DNA of 64,000 nt. Source: Sesamum alatum (taxonomy: Eukaryota; Streptophyta; Magnoliopsida; Lamiales; Pedaliaceae). Of the stretch, positions 11,107-19,811 are shown in pieces. The notes beneath the pieces were generated by a model. That model worked only from the letters and a program-made list of their open reading frames with translations, was not told the origin of the DNA and made no database searches. Where the stretch lies: contig JACGWO010000008.1 in assembly GCA_034509735.1 (NCBI GenBank), positions 12,721,864 to 12,785,863 on the forward strand. The letters are read 5' to 3'. Every line of letters begins with the position of its first letter. The first letter of the stretch is position 1. A program made the position numbers and the translations under genes.

Positions 11107-11348
11107 GGGTAAATTACAACCTAATTTTAAAATTTATCATAATTATAAATATTTTTTTATTATTTGAAAATCTATAAAAAGTTTTTAAAATTAATGATTT
11201 TCTAACAAATACCCCTCGTGACAACTCATTGTAAAGAGGTATTTTTTCGATAACTGTTAATTTTGTTGGGGTATTTATAATTTTTTTCAAATCACGAGGA
11301 GTATTTGTAATTGTGACAAACTTAATGGGAGCTAGTTGTAATTTATCC
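11107..11348. mobile_element. MULE-type miniature element (GGGTAAATTAC ends)
   Basis: The left end GGGTAAATTACAACC is mirrored by GTTGTAATTTATCC at the right. Flanks TATTATATT (11098-11106) and TATTATATA (11349-11357) agree at 8 of 9 bases, consistent with a Mutator-type TSD. Confidence 0.65.
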
Positions 11349-11377
11349 TATTATATATGCGGCCGTAATTAAAATTT

Positions 11378-11660
11378 GGGATAATTATATTTATATCACA
11401 TAACCTATAGTCTGTTTACACAAATTACCCATTCATTTTGAATAATTACACATACACGTACTGGAAACATCAATATTATCTACACGGATCACCCACTATT
11501 TTTTTGAAAAATCACACATACACCCCCAAAAAGTGTCAATATCATTACATAAACTACCCTTGATTTTTTGCTGTCAGGGGTAGTTTTTGTAATTATGCAA
11601 AAGACAATGATGATTTGTATAAACAGACTATAAGTTAAGCAGTGTAAATATAATTATCTC
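11378..11660. mobile_element. MULE-type miniature element, family B (GGGATAATTA ends)
   Basis: Ends GGGATAATTATATTTAT and GTAAATATAATTATCTC are inverted repeats. Flanks TTAAAATTT (11369-11377) and TTAAAATTC (11661-11669) match at 8 of 9. The interior holds paired phrases such as TAGTCTGTTTACACAAATTACCC and its complement. The same ends occur on the 1.5-kb foldback element at 47303-48842. Confidence 0.75.
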
Positions 11661-11944
11661 TTAAAATTCATACATGCTTCCATAATTAAAATATACAAGA
11701 ATTAGGGATGGAGTCAGAATTTTTCATTTTTCAGGTCGAGATAGATATTGTTTCAATTTGATAATTTAAAAAATTTGAATGAGGATAAAGTTTTAAGTTT
11801 TATTTAATTTACATATAAAACTTGATTTAAAAAACTTCCTTTCACATTTGTGTTCATGCATCCATGATCCACCCTTTGCTTTGGCTAAGTATAGGTGTTC
11901 AATCTTATAGCATCCTGCCATCGTCCGATGTCTACTAAAACCTG

Positions 11945-11976
11945 GGGGGGGGGGGGAGGGGAAGGGGGAGGGATGC
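11945..11976 (+). other. G-rich tract with quadruplex-forming pattern
   Basis: About 13 consecutive G are followed by AGGGG, AAGGGGG and AGGG. Four or more runs of at least three G with loops of one or two bases fit the intramolecular G-quadruplex pattern. No gene context is visible. Confidence 0.6.
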
Positions 11977-12007
11977 TCCGCAACCGGCAATACATAGAAT
12001 ATTTATA

Positions 12008-12285
12008 TCTACACTAATATAAAAAAAAAGTCCTCCACACTAACAGTAAACGATTAATGATATCGCAACATCATTTTTTGTAAAGTCAAAAATGTCCTTC
12101 AACCGTTAAAATAACTAACTTGTTCAACTTTTAAATTTTACATCAACTGATAAATTAGTTTCTTTTCTATTCTTTTAATATAATGTATTGGTTTATATAT
12201 TTTACTTTTATTTATAATAATACATTTTAAAGCGCGAAAGAATATTTATTATATGCACGCAGGGAGGGCGTACCACAATGGCTAG
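12008..12285 (+). mobile_element. Helitron-like non-autonomous element, copy 1
   Basis: It starts TCTACACTAATATAAAA after an A and ends GGCTAG before a T, matching the Helitron pattern A-[TC...CTAG]-T with no TSD. A GC-containing imperfect stem (GCACGC...GCGTAC) sits about 20 bases before the end. A second copy follows immediately, and a third, with more canonical ends, lies at 41488-41777. Confidence 0.6.
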
Positions 12286-12286
12286 T

Positions 12287-12570
12287 TAATATAAAAAGGA
12301 AAGATCCCTCATACTCACAGACAATGATTAATGATACCACTGCACTAATTTTTAGTGAAGCCAAAAATGCCCTTCAACCGATAAGATAACTAACTTATTC
12401 AACTTCATATTTTTATATTAATTGATAAAATATTTTTTTTCTTTATTTCTTTCTTTTTGTTAGTGTAATGTATTGGTTTATATATTTTACTCTTATTTAT
12501 AATAACATATTTTAAAAAGCGAAAGAATATTTATTATATGTACTCAGGAACAGTGCACCATAATGACTAG
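12287..12570 (+). mobile_element. Helitron-like element, copy 2, head-to-tail with copy 1
   Basis: The sequence is collinear with copy 1 over its whole length (AATGATTAATGATACCACTG, AACTAACTTATTCAACTT, GTATTGGTTTATATATTTTAC) and ends ATGACTAG before T. The 5' TC end is replaced by the CTAGT junction of copy 1, so the two are fused head to tail. Confidence 0.6.
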
Positions 12571-13384
12571 TTCCTACTGAAAAAGGGAGGGGAAGCCTCT
12601 ACCACGCGCGGTTAGGTTCCCCCCTTACTAGAGGTGGGCGTCGAATCGGATTTTTCAGGTTCAGGTTATTCAAATTGAATACTCCGGTAGTGTCAAATTA
12701 AACCCGATCCCGAAATTGATTGAATTGGATACTCGAGCAATCATTATTTTTTCAGGTCTTTGCTATTAGGATTCGACATTGGGTTCATGTTATTCAGATC
12801 GGGTACCCGACATATTGCAATTGGATGAATTGTTTCCTTTTGTGTTGAATGAATTTTGTTCTAAACTTCTTTCTATCAAATGGGTTCCATTATCGGTGTC
12901 AATGGCTCTTGATAGTGGCTCCTCTGCCATGACAAGTAGGATTTAATGGGCACATGTGCTGCACGTGACAATTCCATCAAAATTTGAGTACTGGTACCAA
13001 AAATGTAATCACCAAATGATATACGGGAACGATAGTGCATTTTCAATAAAGCATGATACTAATCGAACAATACCCCCTATATACTATACATATAGGACCA
13101 AAAAAGCAACTTTCTATAACAAAATAAAAGTTCTTGTATCTTAATACATATAATCATTGACAATTTACATATTGTTATTTGAGATTTTATCCCTAATATC
13201 AGCTTTTTTAAAGTTAATCAATTTTCACACTATAAATTACCATTACTGCCAAATTAAGTGAAGTATTGAATTAAATCAGGGCATGTGACTCTTTCCCTCC
13301 AATGGCTAAGTTTTCATTAACTTTTACCAAAGAAAAATATAAAATGAGTTTTTTTCTATTAAAGTCTCTCAATTTTCAAAGATG
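12571..13384. other. Intergenic; degenerate repeat of AATCGG/GGGTT type
   Basis: Bases 12630-12830 have repeated TTCAGGTTCAGG/GAATCGG-like phrases typical of an ancient plant repeat. No coding sequence was recognised. A 62-codon frame at 12956-13144 has no recognisable similarity and I do not call it. Confidence 0.3.
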
Positions 13385-13632
13385 TGGTATCAAAATTTAT
13401 CACGATCCCTCGTTTATGGGACTGAAAAAAACATATAAAGCAATAATTTATAAGATAATTACAAATAATTAAATCAATAATATCACATAAACTACACATA
13501 ACTATTACAACAACAAATCATACCTACTATATGATAGAAATAACATCAATTTACGCAGGAGTTCAAACCCATGACCTCTAGGATCATGGGGCCTCACCTT
13601 CGCCAACTAAGCTAAACCTCCTCGGCTGGTAG
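13385..13632 (-). mobile_element. tRNA-derived SINE-like sequence
   Basis: Read on the minus strand from about 13625, the sequence has TTAGCTTAGTTGG, matching the pol III A box (TRGCNNAGYNGG), and about 45 bases later GGTCATGGGTTTGAACTCC, matching the B box with one or two changes. The following body is AT-rich and ends near 13385. The spacing and lack of a tRNA cloverleaf suggest a tRNA-derived SINE or tRNA-like relic, not a functional tRNA. Confidence 0.5.
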
Positions 13633-14108
13633 TAAACTGGGACTAAATGCAATTCTAGTCTTGTAATTTATAGGGATTGATATTTTTAATCCACCACGAA
13701 CTGATTTTCGCAATTTAATCCTGTAACTTTATAATTTAGACAATTTTAGTCATTTTTTCGGCCAATTTGATTTAAAAATTGCATTTTACTTGCACATGAT
13801 TCAATTAAATTGTGAGAATCAATCCGGCCATTATGATGAGGTGGCAGCCAAGTTTAGTGTGGATTTGGGTAGATGGAATTGTCAAAATATTGTATTTTTC
13901 CCTAATTAATTGTTAAGAATGTAAGAATATTTTAAATATTTTCACATTTAAACACACCAAAATAATTATTAAATGTGGTCTAAATAATATATAATAGTAT
14001 AGACTAACAAGCAACTCATCACAAATTAATGTTTTAACCCAAACTAAAAACCATGGGAAGGCAAAATAAAAACGGATATACCTAATATGGAGAATGCAGC
14101 TGATATAG
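13633..14108. other. Partial degenerate miniature-element-like sequence and AT-rich DNA
   Basis: Bases 13640-13760 resemble the outer part of the ATTTTTGGTC-type elements (CTTGTAATTT, TTTTTAATCC, AATTTAATCCTGTAACTT), but no paired end or TSD is visible. Confidence 0.35.
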
Positions 14109-14117
14109 AACTTCAAA

Positions 14118-14571
14118 GGGGTAAATACATTTTTGGTCCCGTAATTTAGGTTATTTGACATTTTCGTCCTTTAACTTTCTAGGGTAGCATTTTGGTCCTG
14201 TATCATTTTAATTTTCATGATTTTAGTCCTTTTTTCGCCGGAGTTCACCCTTCTCGTCGGAAAAATGCATGTGTCTCTCACGTGACATTTTAAAATTGGG
14301 GCTTTTGTTCCTATTGGTCTATTTCTGTCAGTATTTTTGTCCTTTAACTTTCTAGAGTAACATTTTGGTCCTATATTTTTTTAATTTTCTCGATTTCAAT
14401 CCTATTTTTGTCAGATTTCACCCTTCTCGCCGGTGGAGGTGAATTCTGGTGAACAAAAGGACTTAAAATGACGAAAATTAAAAAGATGTAGGACCAAAAT
14501 ACTACTCTAAAAAGTTAAAAGACAAAAATGTCAAATAACCTAAATTATGAGACCAAAAATACAATTAATTC
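14118..14571. mobile_element. MULE-type miniature element, family C (ATACATTTTTGGTCC)
   Basis: The 454-bp element starts GGGGTAAATACATTTTTGG and ends CCAAAAATACAATTAATTC. The exact 9-bp AACTTCAAA lies on both sides (14109-14117 and 14572-14580). The interior is a long imperfect palindrome (GTCCTTTAACTTTCTAGGGT and its complement). Sister copies at 30270, 39140 and 40771. Confidence 0.85.
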
Positions 14572-14727
14572 AACTTCAAACCACTCACACCTCACAAGAA
14601 ACCTGCAGCTTGAGTGGAACTTGGAATCCCCATGTGCCCAATATAAACTAATTATATGGATCATTTACATTAAAAAATTCAAGAAAAAGAAAACAAATCA
14701 CTGACAACGTTACATCCAATATATGTA

Positions 14728-15228
14728 GGGATAATTACACTTAGACACTTTTTAAAAATATAAACTTATATTTTCTCCCAAAGAAGTTACAATATTAAAT
14801 TTATACTCTCTTCAAAAATTCTCTGTTTACACCTGACCTCATTCCGTGAGAATCTCGACGGAAAATATTTATGTAGCAAAAAATTTATATAAATGTTCAA
14901 TTTTGGCCCTTATATAATATTCTTAAGTACATTTTTGTATTTATAAGGGGATAAATTAATGTAATGTATATATAGAGTTAGTGAAGTTAATATTATTATA
15001 TTTTTCTCCTTATAAGTATAAAATAATTACACGAGAATGTTAAATGAGGGGTAAAATTGAAAGTTTATTTAATTTTTTTTGCTAGCGTCAATGTTTTTCG
15101 TCAAAATCCTAACCAAAGCAAGCCAAGTGTAAACGGTAATTTTTGAAAAAAATATAAGTGTAATTCTGAAACTTTTCAGAGAGAAAGTGTAATTTCGTAT
15201 TTTGGAGGGGATTTAAGTATAATTAATC
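14728..15228. mobile_element. MULE-type miniature element (GGGATAATTACAC ends)
   Basis: The left end GGGATAATTACACTTAG is mirrored by TTTAAGTATAATTAATC. Flanks ATATATGTA and ATATATATA agree at 8 of 9, but the right flank is a TA repeat, so the TSD is weak evidence. Confidence 0.55.
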
Positions 15229-16480
15229 ATATATATATATATATATATATATTACTTTTTCTTTCGATTTCCTAGACAATTATTTAAGTAATCCGTGCGA
15301 TTCAGACCAATTTTTTGAAACATCTCATCAAAATGTAATTCAGATCACTAGAAATTCTCTTTTTCTATTTACTGTTTATTTGAGTAAATATGTATAAAGG
15401 CTTTAAAACTTTGGAAAGGAAAAACATATATAGCTGTCAGAATGTCACAACAGTATACATGACAAGTTTTCTTGCTATTCATGGACAGTAATTTCAGGCT
15501 GTAGCAGCAGAGCTTATCACATCAATTAAAACCATAACATTTTGGGGACTAAAATTAGAAAAAATATTTTTTTAGTCTCTCAAGTATGCCTAATATTAAT
15601 TTTAATTCTATAATATGCTATTAATATTGAGTATACTTAACGAATTAAAAAAATAATTTTTTCCTAAAATTATATGAACTCCTACTATACCTACATTATA
15701 ACAGGAACTTGTGACATTTCAGATCCATATTCTTATCTCATGGAAGAAACCTAAGAACAAGAAAAAAAGCATAAATATATATGATGAGTCGAAATAATAT
15801 TATTGTATCAGTGATATAATCCGATAATATCGACATATAGTCAAAAAATAATATATATAATCCGCGATCTGAATATGTGTCCGCCAAAATTCGTTGGAAC
15901 CATAGATCAAAGTTAGCGCATTGAAGCATAAAAGTTGAGTCAAATTAAGTACAAAAATCTTCAAATTTAAATGTAATAAAAGTATAGGACTGATTGTAAT
16001 CGATTTAGTTCAATTAATAATATTCATTGTTTTCATTTCAGAAAAAAACTATAATCTTCATGTCAAGTCCCTCATTTCTATGGAGCAAATGACAGACAAA
16101 CATGCCACAGATATAAAGGGAAAAAGAACTCACCCATAAAACTACTTTTCCCAAAACACAAACAAGCATATGTGAACACAAGATTCAAGAACTTGCATGT
16201 ATGTTTAAATAAATATGAACTCTACAGATCTGGAAACCAAAACTCTTCAAGTCACAAGAAACCCTAATGCAAAAATGCCCAAAAAAAAGAACCCTTGATG
16301 GTATTAAGGTTTAAAGGGAAGAAAAACATGCAGATCAGACAAAGAGAAAGTGGATTCTTGAAGCCCATCATGAGAAAAATCAGCAGAATGAGTGAGTGAA
16401 ACTGAACTGACAAAAGAAGAAGAAGAAGAACAAAAACCTATGTGGAATAGTGTCTGAAAATGCATTGAAATGTATATAAA
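15229..16480. other. Intergenic; probable 3' side of the MIR166 transcript near its right end
   Basis: A TA microsatellite lies at 15229-15251. No protein-coding gene is recognised. The part nearest MIR166 (about 16100-16480) lies downstream of the hairpin on the minus strand and may belong to the primary transcript, but no poly(A) signal position can be chosen with confidence. Confidence 0.3.
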
Positions 16481-16655
16481 GTCCTTAATTATACGGTACT
16501 TTACTTCCCTTTAACTTTGGTGGAAAAAGCACAAGTCAAAATGTGTAATCATTACACCAATCTGCTCTTGCCTGCCCAACAACCTCAGATACAAGAAATT
16601 GATCCATACATAAGATACCCCAAAAACTAAAATTAATTAAAATTTAGAGCAACTT

Positions 16656-16680
16656 ACCAACCAACCAACCAACCAACCCT
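16656..16680. repeat. (CCAA)n microsatellite
   Basis: About five tandem CCAA units lie just downstream of the MIR166 hairpin on the transcribed (minus) strand. Confidence 0.8.
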
Positions 16681-16713
16681 GTGAGAGTTCATAAGAGGAT
16701 CTGGAGAAATTGG

Positions 16714-16734
16714 GGGGAATGAAGCCTGGTCCGA
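16714..16734 (-). ncRNA. MIR166: Mature miR166 (3' arm)
   Basis: It is 21 nt with a 5' U, and its last bases CCCC pair into the star strand. The complement GGGGAATGAAGCCTGG is readable on the plus strand from 16714. The 5' U favours loading into AGO1, or into AGO10, which is known to sequester miR165/166. Confidence 0.95.
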
Positions 16735-16799
16735 CGCCGCTAACACCTGATCTATACATACACACATATATTTCAATGATCAAGAATTTGATCTATTGA

Positions 16800-16937
16800 T
16801 TAATCTGCATAGTTAGAGTGTGTGTGTGTATATATATAGATATATATATTCAAGCTAGATCTTGTCAAGGGCCTCGAGCCAGACAACATTCCCCTCAATA
16901 TATAAGTGAGTAGGGCAGCTTCGCTCGATTCTTCCAT
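16800..16937 (-). CDS. Short ORF overlapping pri-miR166 (candidate miPEP or uORF)
   Basis: An ATG at 16937-16935 opens 45 codons ending in TAA at 16802-16800. It is the first ATG on the minus strand after the likely TATA box (16999-17005), and its context, GCCATGG, has a purine at -3 and G at +4. The peptide begins MEESSEAALLTYIL and ends in a Tyr/Ile then Thr/His-rich stretch encoded by TA and CA microsatellites. It reads through the miR166* arm and stops in the loop. Some plant pri-miRNAs, including pri-miR165a, encode short regulatory peptides (miPEPs). Those usually lie upstream of the hairpin, so this one may be fortuitous. Confidence 0.35.
   Translation of the reverse strand: MEESSEAALLTYILRGMLSGSRPLTRSSLNIYIYIYTHTHSNYAD
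16872..16892 (-). ncRNA. MIR166: miR166* passenger strand (5' arm)
   Basis: It is 21 nt and pairs with the mature strand leaving 2-nt 3' overhangs at both ends. Mismatches fall at mature positions 5, 12 and 13, and the remainder pair, including G:U. Confidence 0.92.
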
Positions 16938-16998
16938 GGCTGAAATTTGGGTTTTGAGAGTGGGGTTTGTGTTTTAGGGAAGAAGAAAGAATGGAAGG

Positions 16999-17005
16999 TA
17001 TATAT
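16999..17005 (-). promoter_or_regulatory. Candidate TATA box of MIR166
   Basis: On the minus strand TATATAT lies about 110 bp upstream of the miR166* end, leaving room for a start near 16970 and a short leader before the hairpin. A second AT-rich candidate (TATTTAT) lies at about 17045. Confidence 0.4.
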
Positions 17006-17310
17006 GATGAGTGGGATGTGTTTATTTGTTGTTGTGAGTGAGGAGATAAATAGAGCTGGTGAGGAGGGAAAGAGGTAAGATACTAAGATGTAATAAAGGA
17101 AAAATGAAGGTCATAAAGGCGAGGCAACAGACACCATGACCCTACAACCTTAATTATATAATAATCAACAACAAACCACTCTTCCACTAAGCCCAAGTGC
17201 CCCCCAACCCAAGAGAGAGAGAGAGGGAGAGAGAGCGAGAAGGAAAAAAAATCTTGTTTTATTTATTTCATTTCTTTTGTAGTAGTAAGGTCCTTGAAGT
17301 GGCCTGTTGC
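17006..17310 (-). promoter_or_regulatory. Upstream region of MIR166 with GA-rich tract
   Basis: A GA repeat at about 17211-17243 lies some 240 bp upstream of the putative start. GAGA tracts are common in plant promoters and can be bound by BPC proteins. No other specific motif can be claimed. Confidence 0.35.
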
Positions 17311-17639
17311 GGCTTAAATGCATTTTGAGTTTGTTAATTATGATGTTTTTGGCATTTTGGTTTTGTAACTAATTATTATGATAGCAATTTAGTCTTGTAC
17401 GTATGTAATTTTTTCAAGTTTAGAATAAGATTGGCTAGAATTTTAGAAGTTTGTGGGAAAGTGATGTCACTTAATCTCCAGCCAATTTCATCGCTTTCCT
17501 GCCAACTTTAAAAATTTTGATCAATTTTATTCTGAAATAATAAAAATAAAAATGTACAAAGCTAAATTGCTAGTCAAGTAAGTTACATGATCAAAATGCC
17601 AAATGGTTATAATTATAGTATTAAAAATGCAATTAAATC
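17311..17639. mobile_element. Degenerate MULE-type miniature element
   Basis: The ends GGCTTAAATGCATTTT and AAAAATGCAATTAAATC are inverted and the interior is palindromic (GGCATTTTGGTTTTGTAACT versus its complement near 17590). No clean TSD. It bounds the MIR166 upstream region. Confidence 0.5.
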
Positions 17640-17649
17640 AGTCGGTTGC

Positions 17650-17805
17650 CACTAAAAAAAGACGAGATTAGCTACAAAAGAAAGTGATACTTTTACTATT
17701 ATCACTAATTATATATATATATATATAGTGACAATAATTTTTATTTTGTCACAATAATAATTTTATTGTTTTAATAGCTACTATTGTTCACATAAAATTT
17801 TGTGT
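17650..17805 (-). mobile_element. GTGACAA CACTA miniature element, inverted copy, first half
   Basis: CACTAAAAAAAGACGAGATTAGC and the following TATCACTAATTATATATA and TTGTCACAATAATAATTTTAT match the reverse complement of the right half of the element at 45157-45575. The element then breaks and resumes at about 18798. Confidence 0.55.
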
Positions 17806-18166
17806 CTGAAAAAATAAATTACAAAATAAAAAAGATATGGACAAATGACATTTATTTATTTAAATGAGAAGCAGTTACAATCTCTCTAAAAATATAACCC
17901 TGATTTTTCGCTCTAAATTTTGATCCAATGGCATGAAACTTGTGCTTGGATGTGGATATGTAAAACCCTCAGAATTTATGGTGCAAATTACATGTCGCCT
18001 TAAAATTTGGTATCAAAACTTGAAGATTTGATGCCGAGGAAGTCGTAAAACCTTCGCGATTGTAGTGCTTCATCATGACAAAGAGACTTGTTTTAGACTT
18101 AAATCCTTTTGATTTGTTGTATTGCATGTTGTCTTGTGTTGTATAGAACGTAATGTGTTGTGTAGT
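17806..18166. other. Insert of unknown origin in the CACTA miniature element, left part
   Basis: This is the left part of about 990 bp (17806-18797) that splits the element. It contains GATTTGATGCCGAGGAAGTCG and TTGTGTTGTATAG phrases, but no coding sequence or terminal repeat I could pin down. Confidence 0.4.
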
Positions 18167-18176
18167 ATGGAATGTT

Positions 18177-18407
18177 GGGCAAAATATTTTTTTAGTTCCG
18201 TTAAATAGGGTCAGACTCGTTTTTGGTACCATTATTTATCCAAGTGTAGGTTTTAGTCTCATTAAACCCAAATTCAGTTTTATTTGGTCCCAATAAGTCA
18301 ATAAGCCTGAATTTGAGTTTAATGGGACCAAAACCTATACTTGGATAAATAATGGTACCAAAAACGAGTTTGACCTTATTTAACGGGACTAAAAAAATAT
18401 TTTGCCC
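18177..18407. mobile_element. 231-bp near-perfect hairpin element
   Basis: It starts GGGCAAAATATTTTTTTAG and ends with the complement. Almost the whole 231 bp folds on itself around TTGGTCCCAATAAGTCAATAAG. The exact 10-bp ATGGAATGTT flanks both ends (18167-18176 and 18408-18417). The TSD length and G-start ends point to a Mutator-type miniature element. The high arm identity suggests a recent insertion. Confidence 0.85.
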
Positions 18408-18417
18408 ATGGAATGTT

Positions 18418-18797
18418 ATATGTCCTCTCTTCTTGTTTGGTGCATGGAGGCCTATATTTATAAGCCTAAGCAGGTTTTGACTTGTAACTTGGACCCACTT
18501 CTATTGAGCTTGAACACCACGAACTTTCATGTAGATCAATTTTCCTACACATTGTATTTGAACATGCTTCGATCCAATTTATAAAATCCAAAGTAAAATA
18601 ATAACTAAATATATTATTTTCGACTGATCCATGAAAGCACATAAGAGCCAAATTTGGTACGGACACTTATGTGAACGTATCATCTTGAACATATGTAAAC
18701 TCTAAATTTATTATGAATTTTAATTTTGAACTCCATTATTAACCAATTATTTTGGGATTTTAATTCATAATTTAATTTTATTGCAAATTTCTTATGT
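18418..18797. other. Right part of the insert of unknown origin
   Basis: No recognisable protein or repeat. Two overlapping short frames here (18402-18584 plus, 18466-18666 minus) show no family features. Confidence 0.35.
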
Positions 18798-19088
18798 CAA
18801 CAACTATTATTTTGTAAAAGTAGTTTTTAACAAGAATTGTTAATGACAAAAAATGTGCATAACTTTATTACTAAATACAATTAGTGAGACATATATAGTA
18901 ACGATCTAGTGACAATAAATAAATGTGTCACTTATTATTTATAGTAACAACTTTATGGACAATTAATTTTTGTCACTGATAATTATATATTGATAAAATA
19001 AATTAAAATTGTTGTGACTTAATTCATATATATATATATATATATTTGAAGTAACAATTTTTTGATACTAATATCATATGACTAGCTA
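18798..19088 (-). mobile_element. GTGACAA CACTA miniature element, inverted copy, second half
   Basis: AAATACAATTAGTGAGACAT, ATCTAGTGACAATAAATAA and the closing GATACTAATATCATAT continue the inverted copy begun at 17650. The terminal TAGTG is eroded. Confidence 0.55.
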
Positions 19089-19336
19089 TAATGCATTGTC
19101 TAACCGACAGACAAGTTCTTGCGCTTTGTGAGTTTTGCTTTCTTGGTAGCTAGTCTGATGTGTGTTGGACACCTGCATGTATCACTCGTGAAAAATAAAA
19201 AAATAAGTCCCCAAAATGCCTGTAAAATTTAGGAAATATCTAAAAAAGATTTTTGGATAAAAAGCATCTTAACTTCGTATCTCCTATGAGAAGCTGTTCG
19301 TGACTCGTATGAGTGGAGTTTTTTCTTTTCTGAGCG
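19089..19336. other. Spacer before the LINE
   Basis: No feature recognised. The 5' end of the LINE probably falls at about 19260-19340, but no TSD could be matched. Confidence 0.3.
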
Positions 19337-19811
19337 GTGATTGGTGAGGTTTGGGTGAGGTCATCGTGTGTTTGTCTGAAGTTTATCTCCGTGGATTGTT
19401 TGTTGTTTCTTCCTGTTCATATGCTTTACTCGGTTTTTTTGGCTTGGTGTGCTATGGTGCTGGTTGGAATGCTGAACTTTATGGGATCATTGTGTCGTTT
19501 GTTGGTCTCGTCGGTAGTGTGTGAGTCTGCATTTGGGTCCTGTTTTTTCCTTTCCTTTGTTTTCTCTTTGTTGTTTCCTTGTCTGGTGTCTATCTTGTTT
19601 GGTTGTTTCTTTTGTTTGGATGGTATAATCATGCAGGTTGCTTTCCTTTGTATGTTGGTAGAAGGAGGACTGGGATTGTTTTATCTTGGTAGTGGTACTG
19701 CGATTTTTGATACATTGTGGAATCCTCATCCATGGTAGGGTTTGAGGATCTTGGTGTGGAGCGTTTTGGTAAACCGTAGTCCTAACAGAGGAGGAAGAAG
19801 GGGATATTATC

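Larger units (their letters stand above)
16700..16905 (-). ncRNA. MIR166: MIR166 microRNA precursor
   Basis: Minus-strand bases 16734-16714 read the 21-nt miR166 sequence exactly as I know it (begins TCGGACCAGG, ends CTTCATTCCCC). Bases 16892-16872 read a typical miR166* (begins GGAATGTTGTC, ends TGGCTCGAGG). The two form a duplex with 2-nt 3' overhangs and three mismatches in 19 positions. The lower stem extends about six more pairs, and the loop between the arms is 137 nt, long but usual for plants. miR166 directs cleavage of class III HD-ZIP transcription-factor mRNAs (REV/PHB/PHV type), which set leaf polarity, meristem and vascular patterning. The mature RNA is on the 3' arm, as in other plants. 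This is the one clearly intact host gene in the window. Confidence 0.95.

Noticed and set aside
13550..13632. A functional tRNA gene
   Set aside because: A and B boxes are present but no acceptor, anticodon or T-arm pairing could be laid out.
19426..19729. Minus-strand frames of 68-80 codons over the LINE 5' region
   Set aside because: They overlap a non-coding G/T-rich LINE leader, show no family features, and arise from biased base composition.
19337..19738. 133-codon hydrophobic plus-strand frame (possible membrane protein)
   Set aside because: Lies in the LINE 5' region; the Leu/Phe/Val/Cys bias comes from T/G-rich sequence, and there is no family match.
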